From a virus: DNA of 35,366 bases. The notes beneath the pieces are model-generated. The model saw only the letters and a program-made list of their open reading frames with translations, did no database searches and was not told the origin of the DNA. The stretch's first letter is position 1; each line of letters opens with the position of its first letter. Of the stretch, positions 12,173 through 19,442 are shown in pieces. The stretch lies in the IMG/VR virus record IMGVR_UViG_3300021406_000027, positions 1 through 35,366 of that record; one strand, 5' to 3'. The translations under genes and the position numbers were made by a program.

Positions 12173-12375
12173 GCGCCCCGGGCGGCGGGTACGCCAAAGT
12201 GTCGACTACCTGGGTGGGTGGTGGTGCCTCCGGTGGGGTGGTGTCCATCCAGGTTCCGGCTGCGCAGCTGGGAAGCGGCCCGGGGAGTTGGTGCCTGAGT
12301 CCGGTAACCGTAACCGTTTCAAGGTTGCCGGGAGGCATATTGACGTTGTCGGCGTGCTCCCGGGAGCCTATATGA
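12169..12375 (+). CDS. Small Gly/Ser/Val-rich protein, 68 aa
   Basis: ATG12169 in an ATGA overlap. GGGYAKVSTTWVGGGASG, then VVSIQVPAAQLG and VTVTVSRLPGGILTLSA suggest a beta-rich fold like its neighbour. The pair may form one surface structure; function unknown. Confidence 0.55.
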   Translation: MSAPGGGYAKVSTTWVGGGASGGVVSIQVPAAQLGSGPGSWCLSPVTVTVSRLPGGILTLSACSREPI

Positions 12376-12713
12376 AGGCACGGTTGTTCGGCGGGCCGCG
12401 TAATGGTAAAGAGATCGATTACGCCGGCGACTCCACTGATTATGCCCACCCAGAGATCCTGTCGACCGGGGCTGGGTGGGACCAGATATTGAGGTGGCAC
12501 ACCTATGTGCCGATCAATAGGTTGCCGTTGCTGGCGCATGATTGCCGAGGCGGCTGCCCATACCCGGATGTTCCCGGTCACACGTTGGCGGTGGATAACG
12601 ACTGCGACCCTCCGGTGCACGTGGTTGAGTATGCGTTGCGTAGTTGGGTGCGCAGGACGATGGGCGGAGGCTTTATGGCTGCGTATGCGTGGTGCGCGAA
12701 TGAAGTTGGATAG
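12372..12713 (+). CDS. Hypothetical protein, 113 aa
   Basis: ATG12372 in an ATGA overlap; the frame is open upstream but that part duplicates the 12169 gene. Starts MKARLFGGPRNGKEIDY; contains CRGGCPYPD and WVRRTMGGGFMAAYAW. No family recognised. Confidence 0.6.
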   Translation: MKARLFGGPRNGKEIDYAGDSTDYAHPEILSTGAGWDQILRWHTYVPINRLPLLAHDCRGGCPYPDVPGHTLAVDNDCDPPVHVVEYALRSWVRRTMGGGFMAAYAWCANEVG

Positions 12714-13566
12714 ACCGTTCCGGGTGGTGACGCACCGCAACTGGCTGGCTGAGCACTTCAAAGAATACGGTGCGGTGCAGGACTTCGGATTCGATATCGA
12801 TCCTGATACCGCGGAGTCTGCGTATTGGTGGGCACCTGGGGCGTGGGTGGCGTGCGCGTGGCAGTCGGGTGTGCGGCTGCCGTTGCTACTGTGTGGGCAT
12901 CGGTGGATGGAAGACCTTCCGTACGAATATAAGGAACGGGATATCGCTGTCCGTAAGATCGAGGACATTGAGGACGCCCCGGATGCCGGTGAGGAACTTG
13001 TGCACGTGAAGTTGCCGGAAGCCAAGCTGGACAGCTTTCCGGCCAGCGTGTTCCACGCCAGCCATTTGGGTACGTCGTTGAAGCAGTTCTGGGTGCCCAA
13101 GGGTACGTTGTTGCAGCTGTCTGAGGTTGTGCATTTCGTTCGGGAGTGCCGGTTCTGGATGTGTCACGGCGTGGTGACCGCGCATTCCTGGTATTTAGTG
13201 GACGGCATGTTGTGGGATCACCCCGACTTTAAGGGCGACGCCCACTACGACAGCAAAGACCACACCTATCTGGATATGGCTGACCTGGCCGAGGATGTGG
13301 CCGCGAATGTGGCTTGCCCGCCGGGGTTCACCATCGACATGGGACTCACCGACGACGGCAGGATCCTTGTGGTGGAAACCAACGCGTCCTGGTCGAGTTC
13401 ACCTTACAACGGCGACCCGGAAGGAATCATCGACAGCATCGCGGCCAGCCACGACTTCGACAACGAATATCCGCAGTGGCGGTGGCGACCCAACCCGGTG
13501 TACGGGATCGTTCAGCCGCTGAAGTGGGCGGAAGTTATCAACGGAGGCCGGCGCGAATCCAGTTAA
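12700..13566 (+). CDS. ATP-grasp domain protein (R2K-clade type)
   Basis: 288 residues. The last 150 carry an ATP-grasp pattern: HVKLPEAKLDSFPAS (nucleotide-contacting strand), EVVHFVRECRFWM, SWYLVDG and FTIDMGLTDDGRILVVETN, the metal-binding D...E-x-N end seen in the family, followed by ASWSSSPYNGDPEGII. R2K-clade ATP-grasps occur in phages and are predicted to ligate amino acids or peptides to proteins or other amines. ATG12700 overlaps the previous gene by 14 bases. Cytoplasmic; substrate unknown. Confidence 0.72.
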   Translation: MKLDRPFRVVTHRNWLAEHFKEYGAVQDFGFDIDPDTAESAYWWAPGAWVACAWQSGVRLPLLLCGHRWMEDLPYEYKERDIAVRKIEDIEDAPDAGEELVHVKLPEAKLDSFPASVFHASHLGTSLKQFWVPKGTLLQLSEVVHFVRECRFWMCHGVVTAHSWYLVDGMLWDHPDFKGDAHYDSKDHTYLDMADLAEDVAANVACPPGFTIDMGLTDDGRILVVETNASWSSSPYNGDPEGIIDSIAASHDFDNEYPQWRWRPNPVYGIVQPLKWAEVINGGRRESS

Positions 13567-13939
13567 AGAAACCAGCGGCTGCGGCTTTCTTGTCCATCTC
13601 GGATAGCGGCGGAGCGTTTTGGGCCATCTCCGCTAACGCCACCTCGTCGCGCTGCCGGCGCTGGATGTCCACGACTGCGCTGGCACGCTCAGCCCTTATG
13701 CGCAGCACCTCCAAGTGGGCTTCGGCGTCCTTAACTTCACGCGCCAAGTCTTTCCGCTCCCGCTCCGCTTTAGCTAGCGCGATGTTGGCTTTGTCCAATT
13801 CGGTGACTGTTTCGCCGTCGAGTTCCAAGCGTTCAATGCCGAGAAGGGAACCGACGAGCATGCGCCCTTCGGCGCGCTGCGGATCTTCCCCCGCCGCGGG
13901 TGTCCCGCCTTTAGTTATCACGCTTTCTCCTATCTTCAC
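13538..13939 (-). CDS. Coiled-coil protein, 133 aa
   Basis: From GTG13939. The middle is a long charged helix (LDKANIALAKAERERKDLAR, EVKDAEAHLEVLRIRAERAS) with heptad-like spacing, ending in a short hydrophobic segment (AAAAGFFNWIRAGL). It overlaps the convergent ATP-grasp gene by 29 bases at the 3' ends. Function unknown; the helix suggests oligomerisation. Confidence 0.6.
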   Translation of the reverse strand: MKIGESVITKGGTPAAGEDPQRAEGRMLVGSLLGIERLELDGETVTELDKANIALAKAERERKDLAREVKDAEAHLEVLRIRAERASAVVDIQRRQRDEVALAEMAQNAPPLSEMDKKAAAAGFFNWIRAGLR

Positions 13940-14009
13940 TGTGAAACGACGCTATCTTAGCGGCGGCGGGTTTGCCGTTAACGCCGCGCCGGGCTGTGTA
14001 CTGCGGGTG

Positions 14010-14015
14010 TAGACT
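14010..14015 (+). promoter_or_regulatory. Leaderless-type -10 (TAGACT)
   Basis: TAGACT ends six bases before GTG14022. No Shine-Dalgarno. It sits in the divergent space between the 13939 (minus) and 14022 (plus) starts. Confidence 0.4.
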
Positions 14016-14021
14016 TCAATC

Positions 14022-14240
14022 GTGTTAAGGAACTGGTGGCTAGACCACGCCCCCTACCCCTTCTGGACATCATGCTGCGGGGTGTGGTCGCCGTGGTGCT
14101 GGATAGACGACATTGCGCACCTGTGGTTCCCTATAACGTTCGGGTTTCACCGCGACAGTGTTTCGCATTGGCCGCTTAAGGAGCCGTGGCTATGTCGGAA
14201 GCATACCCGTGCAGCGCATCGGTATGCGGAAAGGCGATGA
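14022..14240 (+). CDS. Tryptophan/cysteine-rich small protein, 72 aa
   Basis: Nine Trp in 72 residues (NWWLDHAPYPFWTSCCGVW, then SPWCWIDDIAHLWF) and a basic C-terminus. Possibly membrane-associated through aromatic residues. A lone plus-strand gene flanked by minus genes, apparently leaderless. Confidence 0.45.
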   Translation: MLRNWWLDHAPYPFWTSCCGVWSPWCWIDDIAHLWFPITFGFHRDSVSHWPLKEPWLCRKHTRAAHRYAERR

Positions 14241-14330
14241 TTAAGCCAGCGCGCCGCGGAGCAGCATCGCCAAAGAGATAATCTGCATCGATGACGCAGC
14301 CCACACCAGCACAAAAACCGGCAGCCTCAT
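14241..14330 (-). CDS. Membrane mini-protein, 29 aa
   Basis: ATG14330 overlaps the stop of the upstream gene (ATGA). Almost the whole product is one hydrophobic helix (LPVFVLVWAASSMQIISLAM). Operon phasing and clean hydrophobicity support it despite the length. Confidence 0.45.
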   Translation of the reverse strand: MRLPVFVLVWAASSMQIISLAMLLRGALA

Positions 14331-14485
14331 TTAACAACCAGGCCTGGGCAGTTACCTTTAGGTAGTCCGTGCCATTCGTTGCCGCACCGGTCGCACACCT
14401 GGGTGAACTTCCACGGCGTGTGGGCCTGCGGCAACGTCAGTTCGTAGTCGACCAGCTCATCTATCTCGTCGGGTTCCTCAGGCAT
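14327..14485 (-). CDS. Small zinc-knuckle protein, 52 aa
   Basis: ATG14485, five bases after the HNH stop. Acidic N-terminus (MPEEPDEIDELVDYE), then FTQVCDRCGNEWHGLPKGNC, a Cys3-His-type zinc site. Immediately downstream of the HNH nuclease and possibly its partner. Confidence 0.5.
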   Translation of the reverse strand: MPEEPDEIDELVDYELTLPQAHTPWKFTQVCDRCGNEWHGLPKGNCPGLVVK

Positions 14486-14489
14486 CCGG

Positions 14490-14858
14490 TCACCAGATCT
14501 CACTCGGCGTCCCTAGATGCAGCGGCGGGTCGTCGGTGCCCCGGTTCTGATTACAGTCATGATGGGAAGCCCCGAAGTTCAGAACATCCAACACCAGGTC
14601 TGGGCGTTCTTTCACGGTTTTGATGTGGTCCAGTTCGAACGCTTGTGGATGCCCGTAATCCAGCCGGTAGTCGATGGCGTCGCCGCACAGGTGGCACGGT
14701 TCCCGGTTGCGTGCGCAGTTCGCACGGAATTTGGCTTTCAAATTTTTGAAGACGGGACCGTCGCGCATCTCGCGGGCCTTGTCCCGATCGGCTTGCGTTT
14801 GGGGCCGCCGCCCAATCGTCGCCGACTCGGGTGTGTCGTTCAGTTCGTCTTCGTCCAT
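14490..14858 (-). CDS. HNH endonuclease
   Basis: 122 residues from ATG14858, which overlaps the preceding stop (TGATG). The C-terminal half has CHLCGDAIDYRLDYGHPQAF, then ELDHIKTVKERPDL and NFGASHHDCNQNRG: the D-H of the beta-beta-alpha-metal motif, the second His pair and two CxxC-type zinc ligands. Small phage HNH proteins nick DNA, for packaging or as free-standing homing enzymes. Far from any terminase here. Confidence 0.85.
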   Translation of the reverse strand: MDEDELNDTPESATIGRRPQTQADRDKAREMRDGPVFKNLKAKFRANCARNREPCHLCGDAIDYRLDYGHPQAFELDHIKTVKERPDLVLDVLNFGASHHDCNQNRGTDDPPLHLGTPSEIW

Positions 14859-15016
14859 CACAGATACTCGGGTTTCGCCCACCGTGTCCGCACCCATGGC
14901 CGGTCCTCGGTCATCGGTGGCACCGTCACAGGTTCGCGGCGGCGCAGCGAGTTGATCACCTCAAGTGCCCGCATGGCGCTGCGGTGTTCGTCTTCGCTGT
15001 TGGCGATGAGGATCAT
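14858..15016 (-). CDS. Small protein, 52 aa
   Basis: ATG15016 overlaps the stop of the structural-like gene, and its stop overlaps the HNH start. Sequence ANSEDEHRSAMRALEVINSL, then basic RRREPV and a polar end. Unknown. Confidence 0.5.
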   Translation of the reverse strand: MILIANSEDEHRSAMRALEVINSLRRREPVTVPPMTEDRPWVRTRWAKPEYL

Positions 15017-15957
15017 CACGCCGACCGGTTCAGGGCGCGTTGCCGCCAGTTACTTCCAACCAGGCTGAGCGGCATGCTGTCGTCGTTCGGCGGCGTCCAC
15101 ACCACGTCGCTGGGCGACTGGTAGGGCAGCAGGTCCAGGGTGGGGCTGGTGAGGCACACCGGGGTGGTGTCAGTCGGAGCGGTGAACGCGAACGGTGCCA
15201 AATACTGCGACGCCCCGTTGAACGTGACGTTGCTGAAGCTCACATCATAGATGAGTGGGCCACCCAGGTTGAGCTGCGCAATGTTGGACGCCAACTGAAA
15301 ACCTGGGGTGTCTACGTAGTCGATGGTGGACAGGACACCGTTAGCGATACGCGCCGTCAACGGTGGCAAAGACACGGCGGCGTTACCGATGATTTCCGGG
15401 GAACCCAGCGCGGTAACCGTCACCGTGACCTCGCAGAACCCGGCACCTTCAGGGTTGGTGAGCAGGCTACCGTCGCCGGTGATCGGCTCAATGAACCGGT
15501 AGCCCAGGTTGTTGGTGAACAGCACATCGTAGGCTTGCGGTTCCACATCGGCCACGACAGTGACGTTGTTGGAACCGATAGACGTCAACGCCACCAGCGC
15601 GTCATGCACCTGGGTGGGGGTCGCGTCGAACGCCAGCGCGGTGGTGGTGTAGCCGCCGTAAGACAACGTGAACGTGCCGCCGTTGGGGTTGCCGATAAGG
15701 TTGATCGTCTGCTCAGCGTTGTACGACGGGGTGATCAGGTAGTTACTGATGAACATCTGCTGCCCGCGCAGCAGCCGCGGCGTGAACGTAACCAAAGCGT
15801 TCACCGTCTGCACCACGGGAGAGTTCAAGTTACCCGACACGGACGGGTCAGCGACCGCGTTGAAATAGCCGGTCACCTCGAAAAACGAAAGCTGCGTAGG
15901 AACCGAACCATGTAGTGTTCCTTGGCCGGACAGATGCGCGGCTGCTGGTGTTGGCAT
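15016..15957 (-). CDS. Beta-rich structural-like protein, 313 aa
   Basis: The sequence is dominated by Thr, Val, Asn and Gly strands (LSFFEVTGYFNAVADPSVSG; FTPRLLRGQQMFISNYLI; FTLSYGGYTTTALAFDATP), low in Lys and Cys, as in phage tail, fibre or decoration proteins. GGTFTLSYGG followed by ATPTQVHDALVAL resembles a module found in tail proteins of actinophages. No signal peptide. It is isolated in a minus operon of small genes with no other virion gene near, so an accessory decoration or receptor-binding role is inference. Confidence 0.6.
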   Translation of the reverse strand: MPTPAAAHLSGQGTLHGSVPTQLSFFEVTGYFNAVADPSVSGNLNSPVVQTVNALVTFTPRLLRGQQMFISNYLITPSYNAEQTINLIGNPNGGTFTLSYGGYTTTALAFDATPTQVHDALVALTSIGSNNVTVVADVEPQAYDVLFTNNLGYRFIEPITGDGSLLTNPEGAGFCEVTVTVTALGSPEIIGNAAVSLPPLTARIANGVLSTIDYVDTPGFQLASNIAQLNLGGPLIYDVSFSNVTFNGASQYLAPFAFTAPTDTTPVCLTSPTLDLLPYQSPSDVVWTPPNDDSMPLSLVGSNWRQRALNRSA

Positions 15958-16232
15958 TAAGTCCGCCTCCCCGAATGGACTTGTTGAATGATTTCTTCGC
16001 CGTCCCGAATGTCTTCACCCCAACGCTGCGGCGGCGCGGCAGGAGCAGCTGGCGGTGCCGGCGGGGCCTGCAACGACCCGAGGAATGTAACTTCACCGTC
16101 CTCGTCCTGCTCTAACAGAATCCCGTAGCAGAAGTTAGCGAACCGGACGGTGCCGTTGATGCGGATTTCCACACGCCCACTCGGCCCGTTCATGTTCCGT
16201 TTAGGGGCCGGTTTCTTAGCGCGCGTCGCCAT
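15957..16232 (-). CDS. Small protein with Pro/Ala-rich tail, 91 aa
   Basis: ATG16232 with GAGGTAAC upstream; stop overlaps the next ATG (TAATG). N-terminus basic (TRAKKPAPKRN), middle beta-like (RVEIRINGTVRFANFCYGIL), then a Pro/Ala linker (APPAPPAAPAAPPQ). Its tight coupling to the 15016 gene suggests a shared role. Confidence 0.6.
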   Translation of the reverse strand: MATRAKKPAPKRNMNGPSGRVEIRINGTVRFANFCYGILLEQDEDGEVTFLGSLQAPPAPPAAPAAPPQRWGEDIRDGEEIIQQVHSGRRT

Positions 16233-16277
16233 TTGTTACCTCTTCGTGGGGGCGACCTGGGTGGTGCCGTCGAACTT

Positions 16278-16688
16278 TTATTGTCCCCGGTGAGGTGCCC
16301 GCGGCGGCGCAGGCACGCTCGGAACTTGCCGGTTCGGTTGCGCCCGCGCACCGCGCCGACCGATAGAGCCACGCACCGGCTTATTTTTCTGGGTGCCCGG
16401 AATCTTCGTGTAACCGGCAGGTGTCTGACCGGACGGGGTGACTTTCATCAGGCCGCGGGGCAGCGAACGGTCATCGCCGGCGGCGTTCTTCTCGTTCAAG
16501 TCCCTCATCTGCCCGGCCAGGTCGGCGGCAGCTTTCATCGCCTCAATGAAGTGCGGAACGTCATCGGGATGCACATGGCGGGGCAGCTGAATGACAGCGT
16601 CGGGGCCGACGCTGATCTGCCACGCCCCGTGCGTCACCAAATTCCACCCATTGGGGTAGGCGTGGATCTCGGTTTGGGTTTCGGTCAT
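16278..16688 (-). CDS. Hypothetical protein, 136 aa
   Basis: An N-terminal folded part (GWNLVTHGAWQISVGPDAVI, then HVHPDDVPHFIEAMKAAADL) is followed by a disordered basic tail rich in Arg, Pro and Gly. Unknown. The 45-base gap to 16232 holds a GC-rich stretch only loosely similar to the repeat family at 17392-32472. Confidence 0.6.
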   Translation of the reverse strand: MTETQTEIHAYPNGWNLVTHGAWQISVGPDAVIQLPRHVHPDDVPHFIEAMKAAADLAGQMRDLNEKNAAGDDRSLPRGLMKVTPSGQTPAGYTKIPGTQKNKPVRGSIGRRGARAQPNRQVPSVPAPPRAPHRGQ

Positions 16689-16885
16689 GTCGGATCACCT
16701 CGCTTGCTGCGTAAACTTTCCGCAGTGAAATCCGGGCGAGACACCAACGGCACATGCTTACGGCACACCGCGAAGTTTTTGATGACAGTGAAAGCTGGGG
16801 TCCGTTTACCTAGATTGACACACGCCGCGCAATGGATCGTGACGTGCGATACCTGCTCTAGACGCTCGAAAATTTCCTCAGCCAC
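16685..16885 (-). CDS. Small protein with CAAC, 66 aa
   Basis: GTG16885 is preferred (overlap with the preceding stop at 16878); GTG16906 is the longer alternative. HCAACVNLGKRTPAF and CRKHVP form a probable four-ligand zinc site. Ends ATGA into the 16688 start. Confidence 0.5.
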   Translation of the reverse strand: MAEEIFERLEQVSHVTIHCAACVNLGKRTPAFTVIKNFAVCRKHVPLVSRPDFTAESLRSKRGDPT

Positions 16886-17069
16886 GACCTGATTGTCGCA
16901 GCACAATCCAACTTTTCAGGACCGTTGGGTTGCGTGTCGTGTACAGCAGCTCCCCCGCGCGGTAGAAGCCGGCGTCCCGAATCTTTCCGGTGATCTGGTT
17001 GTAGTTGACGATTATCTTGTCGTCACCGCGGACCAGCACCTTGTGGCGACGCCAAAAGAACAGGTTCAT
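16878..17069 (-). CDS. Small basic protein, 63 aa
   Basis: ATG17069 with AAAGGCGGC upstream. NLFFWRRHKVLVRGDDKIIV, then NYNQITGKIRDAGFYRAGEL; beta-rich and basic. No family recognised. Confidence 0.5.
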   Translation of the reverse strand: MNLFFWRRHKVLVRGDDKIIVNYNQITGKIRDAGFYRAGELLYTTRNPTVLKSWIVLRQSGRG

Positions 17070-17081
17070 GGTCGCCGCCTT

Positions 17082-17342
17082 TCATGCTGCCGGTTCTCCG
17101 GGTGTCCCACGATGCCACACAACCTTGCCTATCGGTACGTGGGTGTAAATGAATGTGGACCCGAGTTGACACAGGTATTCGTAACTCCGCCCGACTTTAC
17201 AAGGCCTGCTGCGCGGGGTGTGGTCCGGGGTCTCCGACTCGGCGGACCTCGGGGGTTCGGTGGGCATTGGATGTTCAGAAAACATAGCTGTCACCGGCTT
17301 CGTCAGAGCACTTTGATCCAAGGTAGGAGTGGCAGGCGTCAC
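17082..17342 (-). CDS. Hypothetical protein, 86 aa
   Basis: GTG17342 opens a Pro/Thr/Ser-rich N-terminus and a short folded end (GRSYEYLCQLGSTFIYTHV, then PIGKVVWHRG). The start lies next to the palindrome at 17346-17374. Moderate support. Confidence 0.45.
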   Translation of the reverse strand: MTPATPTLDQSALTKPVTAMFSEHPMPTEPPRSAESETPDHTPRSRPCKVGRSYEYLCQLGSTFIYTHVPIGKVVWHRGTPGEPAA

Positions 17343-17345
17343 AGA

Positions 17346-17374
17346 CTTGGAGGCGCGCCGGGCGCGCCTCCAAG
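17346..17374. promoter_or_regulatory. 29-base near-perfect palindrome
   Basis: 17346-17357 pairs with 17363-17374 (12 bp) around CCGGG, with the symmetry almost unbroken through the centre. It lies between the 17342 start and repeat copies A and B. Either a strong hairpin in the minus transcript, upstream of GTG17342, or a dimer-binding operator; no U tract on either side. Confidence 0.5.
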
Positions 17375-17391
17375 AGGTGAAAAATTTAGTC

Positions 17392-17441
17392 CCGGGACGG
17401 CGATCGCGGTGTGGGCGGCGCGTCGCTGTTGGCCGCCCCGG
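17392..17441 (+). repeat. Repeat family copy A
   Basis: CCGGGACGGC ... 10 bases ... TGGGCGGCGC ... TGGCCGCCCCGG. Arms pair over 9 bp with one mismatch. Intergenic, between the 17342 and 17850 minus genes. Confidence 0.7.
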
Positions 17442-17449
17442 AAGTTAGG

Positions 17450-17501
17450 CCGGGGACGGTGGCTTCATCTTGGGTATCACGTTAAACCTGGCCGTCCCCG
17501 G
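17450..17501 (+). repeat. Repeat family copy B
   Basis: Perfect 10-bp arms CCGGGGACGG/CCGTCCCCGG (17450-17459, 17492-17501), inner TGGGTATCACG then 7 bases and TGGCC. The best-preserved copy; tandem with copy A, 8 bases apart. Confidence 0.85.
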
Positions 17502-17508
17502 AGTCTGA

Positions 17509-17850
17509 TTACTTAACTTTCGGTTTACGCTGCGCAGCCCGGAACTGGCGGCGCACATCATTGGAGATACGGCCACGCGTAGACACCGTGACGTTGTTGG
17601 CTTTGGCCCAGTTGCGGATCGCTGTGTTGCTGGTCGCCGACAACTTGACGCCCCGGCTAGACGATGACGCGCGCAGACGCTTCTTCCCCGACGCGTGCGC
17701 CGTGTACCGCTCGAACGCACGATCGAACTCGGCGGCGCTCTCCTCGCTCAGGTCGATGCTGTACTGCACGTTGTTGATGGTGAACTTCCGGGTCGCCTTC
17801 GCGGGCTGGCCGGTGATATCGTCAACTATCTCGACGGTTCGTTTCTTCAT
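17509..17850 (-). CDS. lsr2: Lsr2-like nucleoid-associated protein
   Basis: 113 residues, the usual Lsr2 length. N-terminal oligomerisation domain: TVEIVDDITGQPAKATRKFT, then NNVQYSIDLSEESAAEFDRA and FERYTAHA. A basic Ser-rich linker is followed by the C-terminal DNA-binding domain AIRNWAKANNVTVSTRGRIS with the R-G-R minor-groove motif and ending DVRRQFRAA. Lsr2 is the actinobacterial H-NS-like silencer of AT-rich DNA. A phage copy may silence phage genes, interfere with host Lsr2, or act as anti-silencer. The gene is framed by repeat copies A/B (after it) and C (before it). Confidence 0.93.
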   Translation of the reverse strand: MKKRTVEIVDDITGQPAKATRKFTINNVQYSIDLSEESAAEFDRAFERYTAHASGKKRLRASSSSRGVKLSATSNTAIRNWAKANNVTVSTRGRISNDVRRQFRAAQRKPKVK

Positions 17851-17870
17851 TGGGATTCCTTTCGGGTGAG

Positions 17871-17916
17871 CGGGACGGCGGCACTGACTTGGGTCGCGCT
17901 GACGGTTGGCCGTCCC
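17871..17916 (+). repeat. Repeat family copy C
   Basis: GGGACGG/CCGTCCC arms (17872-17878, 17910-17916), inner TGGGTCGCGC, then TGGCC after 6 rather than 7 bases. Directly upstream of the lsr2 start on the minus strand. Confidence 0.7.
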
Positions 17917-17950
17917 TTAATCCCAGAATACCTAATTGCCGTTACCGACG

Positions 17951-18106
17951 CTAATCCGCGATCTCCGATACCCATGTCCGGTAGTCCGTGTAGAGCCAAC
18001 GTAACCGGTCTGCGATAAGTTCGGCGTGTTCACGCTCAGAGAAGTAGCCCTTCACCACGGGGCCGGATGGCCCTTCGGCATGCACCATCCATTTACAGCT
18101 ACTCAT
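17951..18106 (-). CDS. Small protein, 51 aa
   Basis: ATG18106 with GAAGGG upstream, ATGA overlap with the preceding gene. CKWMVHAEGPSGPVVKGYF, then EREHAELIADRLRWLY; similar in layout (strand-strand-helix) to the next two upstream genes, perhaps paralogues. Confidence 0.55.
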   Translation of the reverse strand: MSSCKWMVHAEGPSGPVVKGYFSEREHAELIADRLRWLYTDYRTWVSEIAD

Positions 18107-18276
18107 ATCGCACCCTTCGCGTCGTCTGCCGTCAGGTAATGCGTAATCGTCTCCCACTTGCTGTCCCCGGCAGCCCGCTGCGCCAAACGCCACAGGTCAC
18201 CAGTCTGGTGCACCAGGTATTCCCAGTCGTCTTTACGGCAGAACCAGAACGAACCACGCCGCTCCCAGTTACCCAT
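18103..18276 (-). CDS. Small protein, 57 aa
   Basis: ATG18276 overlaps the upstream stop. NWERRGSFWFCRKDDWEYLV, then HQTGDLWRLAQRAAGD and a C-terminal LTADDAKGAI. Trp-rich with the same strand-turn-helix rhythm as its neighbours. Confidence 0.55.
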   Translation of the reverse strand: MGNWERRGSFWFCRKDDWEYLVHQTGDLWRLAQRAAGDSKWETITHYLTADDAKGAI

Positions 18277-18487
18277 CCTCAGCTTCCTTCCCCTCGACCG
18301 CGGCCATCGCATCATCCAGGTAATCAAAAGGACCCAACTCGACGCGTTCAGCTGAGCCGGCGTCCCCAAGATCCCAGGTCTGCTCGACACCGTAGACCCT
18401 CCACCTGCTGCGGCTACCGTTAATGGTCCAGTAGTATTTCTTGCCGGCCTTGGTGTAGGAGGCCGAATAGCTCCACTCGTCAGTCAC
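18269..18487 (-). CDS. Small aromatic protein, 72 aa
   Basis: GTG18487 with a strong AGGAGGCG site. SYSASYTKAGKKYYWTINGS, then RSRWRVYGVEQTWDLG and a helix with DYLDDAMAAVEG. First gene of the 17951-18487 minus operon, driven by the promoter at 18564-18591 with repeat copy D in its leader. Confidence 0.6.
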   Translation of the reverse strand: MTDEWSYSASYTKAGKKYYWTINGSRSRWRVYGVEQTWDLGDAGSAERVELGPFDYLDDAMAAVEGKEAEDG

Positions 18488-18510
18488 AGTCTGCGCCTCC
18501 TAGTGGTTGG

Positions 18511-18556
18511 GGGACGGCGAACTCCCCATGGGTATCACGTCTGGCTTGGCCGTCCC
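18511..18556 (+). repeat. Repeat family copy D
   Basis: GGGACGG/CCGTCCC arms (18511-18517, 18550-18556), inner TGGGTATCACG, 7 bases, TGGCC. It lies in the divergent region, within the predicted leader of the 18487 minus gene. The rest of 18488-18659 holds the minus promoter and no gene. Confidence 0.8.
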
Positions 18557-18563
18557 TGGCTAA

Positions 18564-18591
18564 ATTATACACCACCTGGCTGGCCTTTCAA
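18564..18591 (-). promoter_or_regulatory. Promoter TTGAAA - N16 - TATAAT (minus)
   Basis: TATAAT (18569 to 18564) followed by TTA is a consensus -10; TTGAAA (18591 to 18586) is a good -35 at 16-base spacing. Transcription would start near 18557, exactly at the edge of repeat copy D, and read into the 18487 gene. Confidence 0.7.
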
Positions 18592-18659
18592 AACTGTTAA
18601 CCCGCCACGCCGCACCACCTCCAGTTATTACACGGAAAACCGGTGCGAATCTAATTCGC

Positions 18660-19442
18660 ATGGCTTACCAACTCGGCTTAAAAGCACCCGTACCCGGCGC
18701 GATCCCGTTGCGACTCGCAACCTACCTCGACTTTATGAAACTCCCAACACCACCCGCAGTGTTCGGTCACTACGACCTGATCGACAACTGGGAAATGCTG
18801 GGCAACGACGAATGGGGCGATTGCGCTTTTGCGGGCGCATGTCACCAAGAGATGCTTTGGACTAAAGAGGGCGGCCACGAAGCCGACTTCAACTCGCCAG
18901 TAGACGGGTTCGACAACGCGGCCCTAGCCAACTACGGCGCGGTCACCGGATTCGACCCCAGCGACGGCCCGTCCGGGGACAACCCAACCGACCAAGGCAC
19001 CGCAATCAGCGACCTCGCCGACTACTGGGCGCACAGCGGCCTGGTGGACTCCGACGGCACCCGCCACAAAGTGGCCGCCATTGTCGACCTAAACCCCGGC
19101 GACCTGCGCGAACTGTGGGTAGCCACCTATCTGTTCCAGTCGGTGGGGCTTGGGTTCGCCGTCCCGCAGTCAGCTATCCAGCAAGCCCAGCAGGGAGAGG
19201 TCTGGGATGTTGTCCCGGGCAGCCCGATCGTCGGCGGCCACTACGTCCCAAGCGTGGGCCGCGTAGACGGCGGCAACGGCATGGTAGTGACCTGGGGGCA
19301 GCTCCAAGAATTCACGCCACGGTTCTACCAGAAATACAATAACCAGGGCATTGTTTGCTTGAGCGAGGAAATGCTCGTCAACATGAAGTCGGTCGACGGC
19401 TTCGATGACAAGACCTTGAGGGCCGACCTTAGGGCGCTCTAA
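18660..19442 (+). CDS. Cysteine-peptidase-like protein, 260 aa
   Basis: WGDCAFAGACHQEMLW (Cys about 55) resembles the nucleophile helix of papain/C39-type peptidases, and VGGHYVPSVGRVDGGNGMVV carries the expected His, followed by a W-G-Q. The 260 residues have no signal peptide. Just upstream of LysA, so it could be an extra peptidoglycan or protein hydrolase, but the fold is inferred from motif spacing only. ATG18660 has no clear ribosome site. Confidence 0.6.
   Translation: MAYQLGLKAPVPGAIPLRLATYLDFMKLPTPPAVFGHYDLIDNWEMLGNDEWGDCAFAGACHQEMLWTKEGGHEADFNSPVDGFDNAALANYGAVTGFDPSDGPSGDNPTDQGTAISDLADYWAHSGLVDSDGTRHKVAAIVDLNPGDLRELWVATYLFQSVGLGFAVPQSAIQQAQQGEVWDVVPGSPIVGGHYVPSVGRVDGGNGMVVTWGQLQEFTPRFYQKYNNQGIVCLSEEMLVNMKSVDGFDDKTLRADLRAL

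Noticed and set aside
16248-16290. Further copy of the repeat family
   Set aside because: It has TGGGTGG and GTCCCCGG but the left arm and spacing do not fit; counted only as a loose resemblance.
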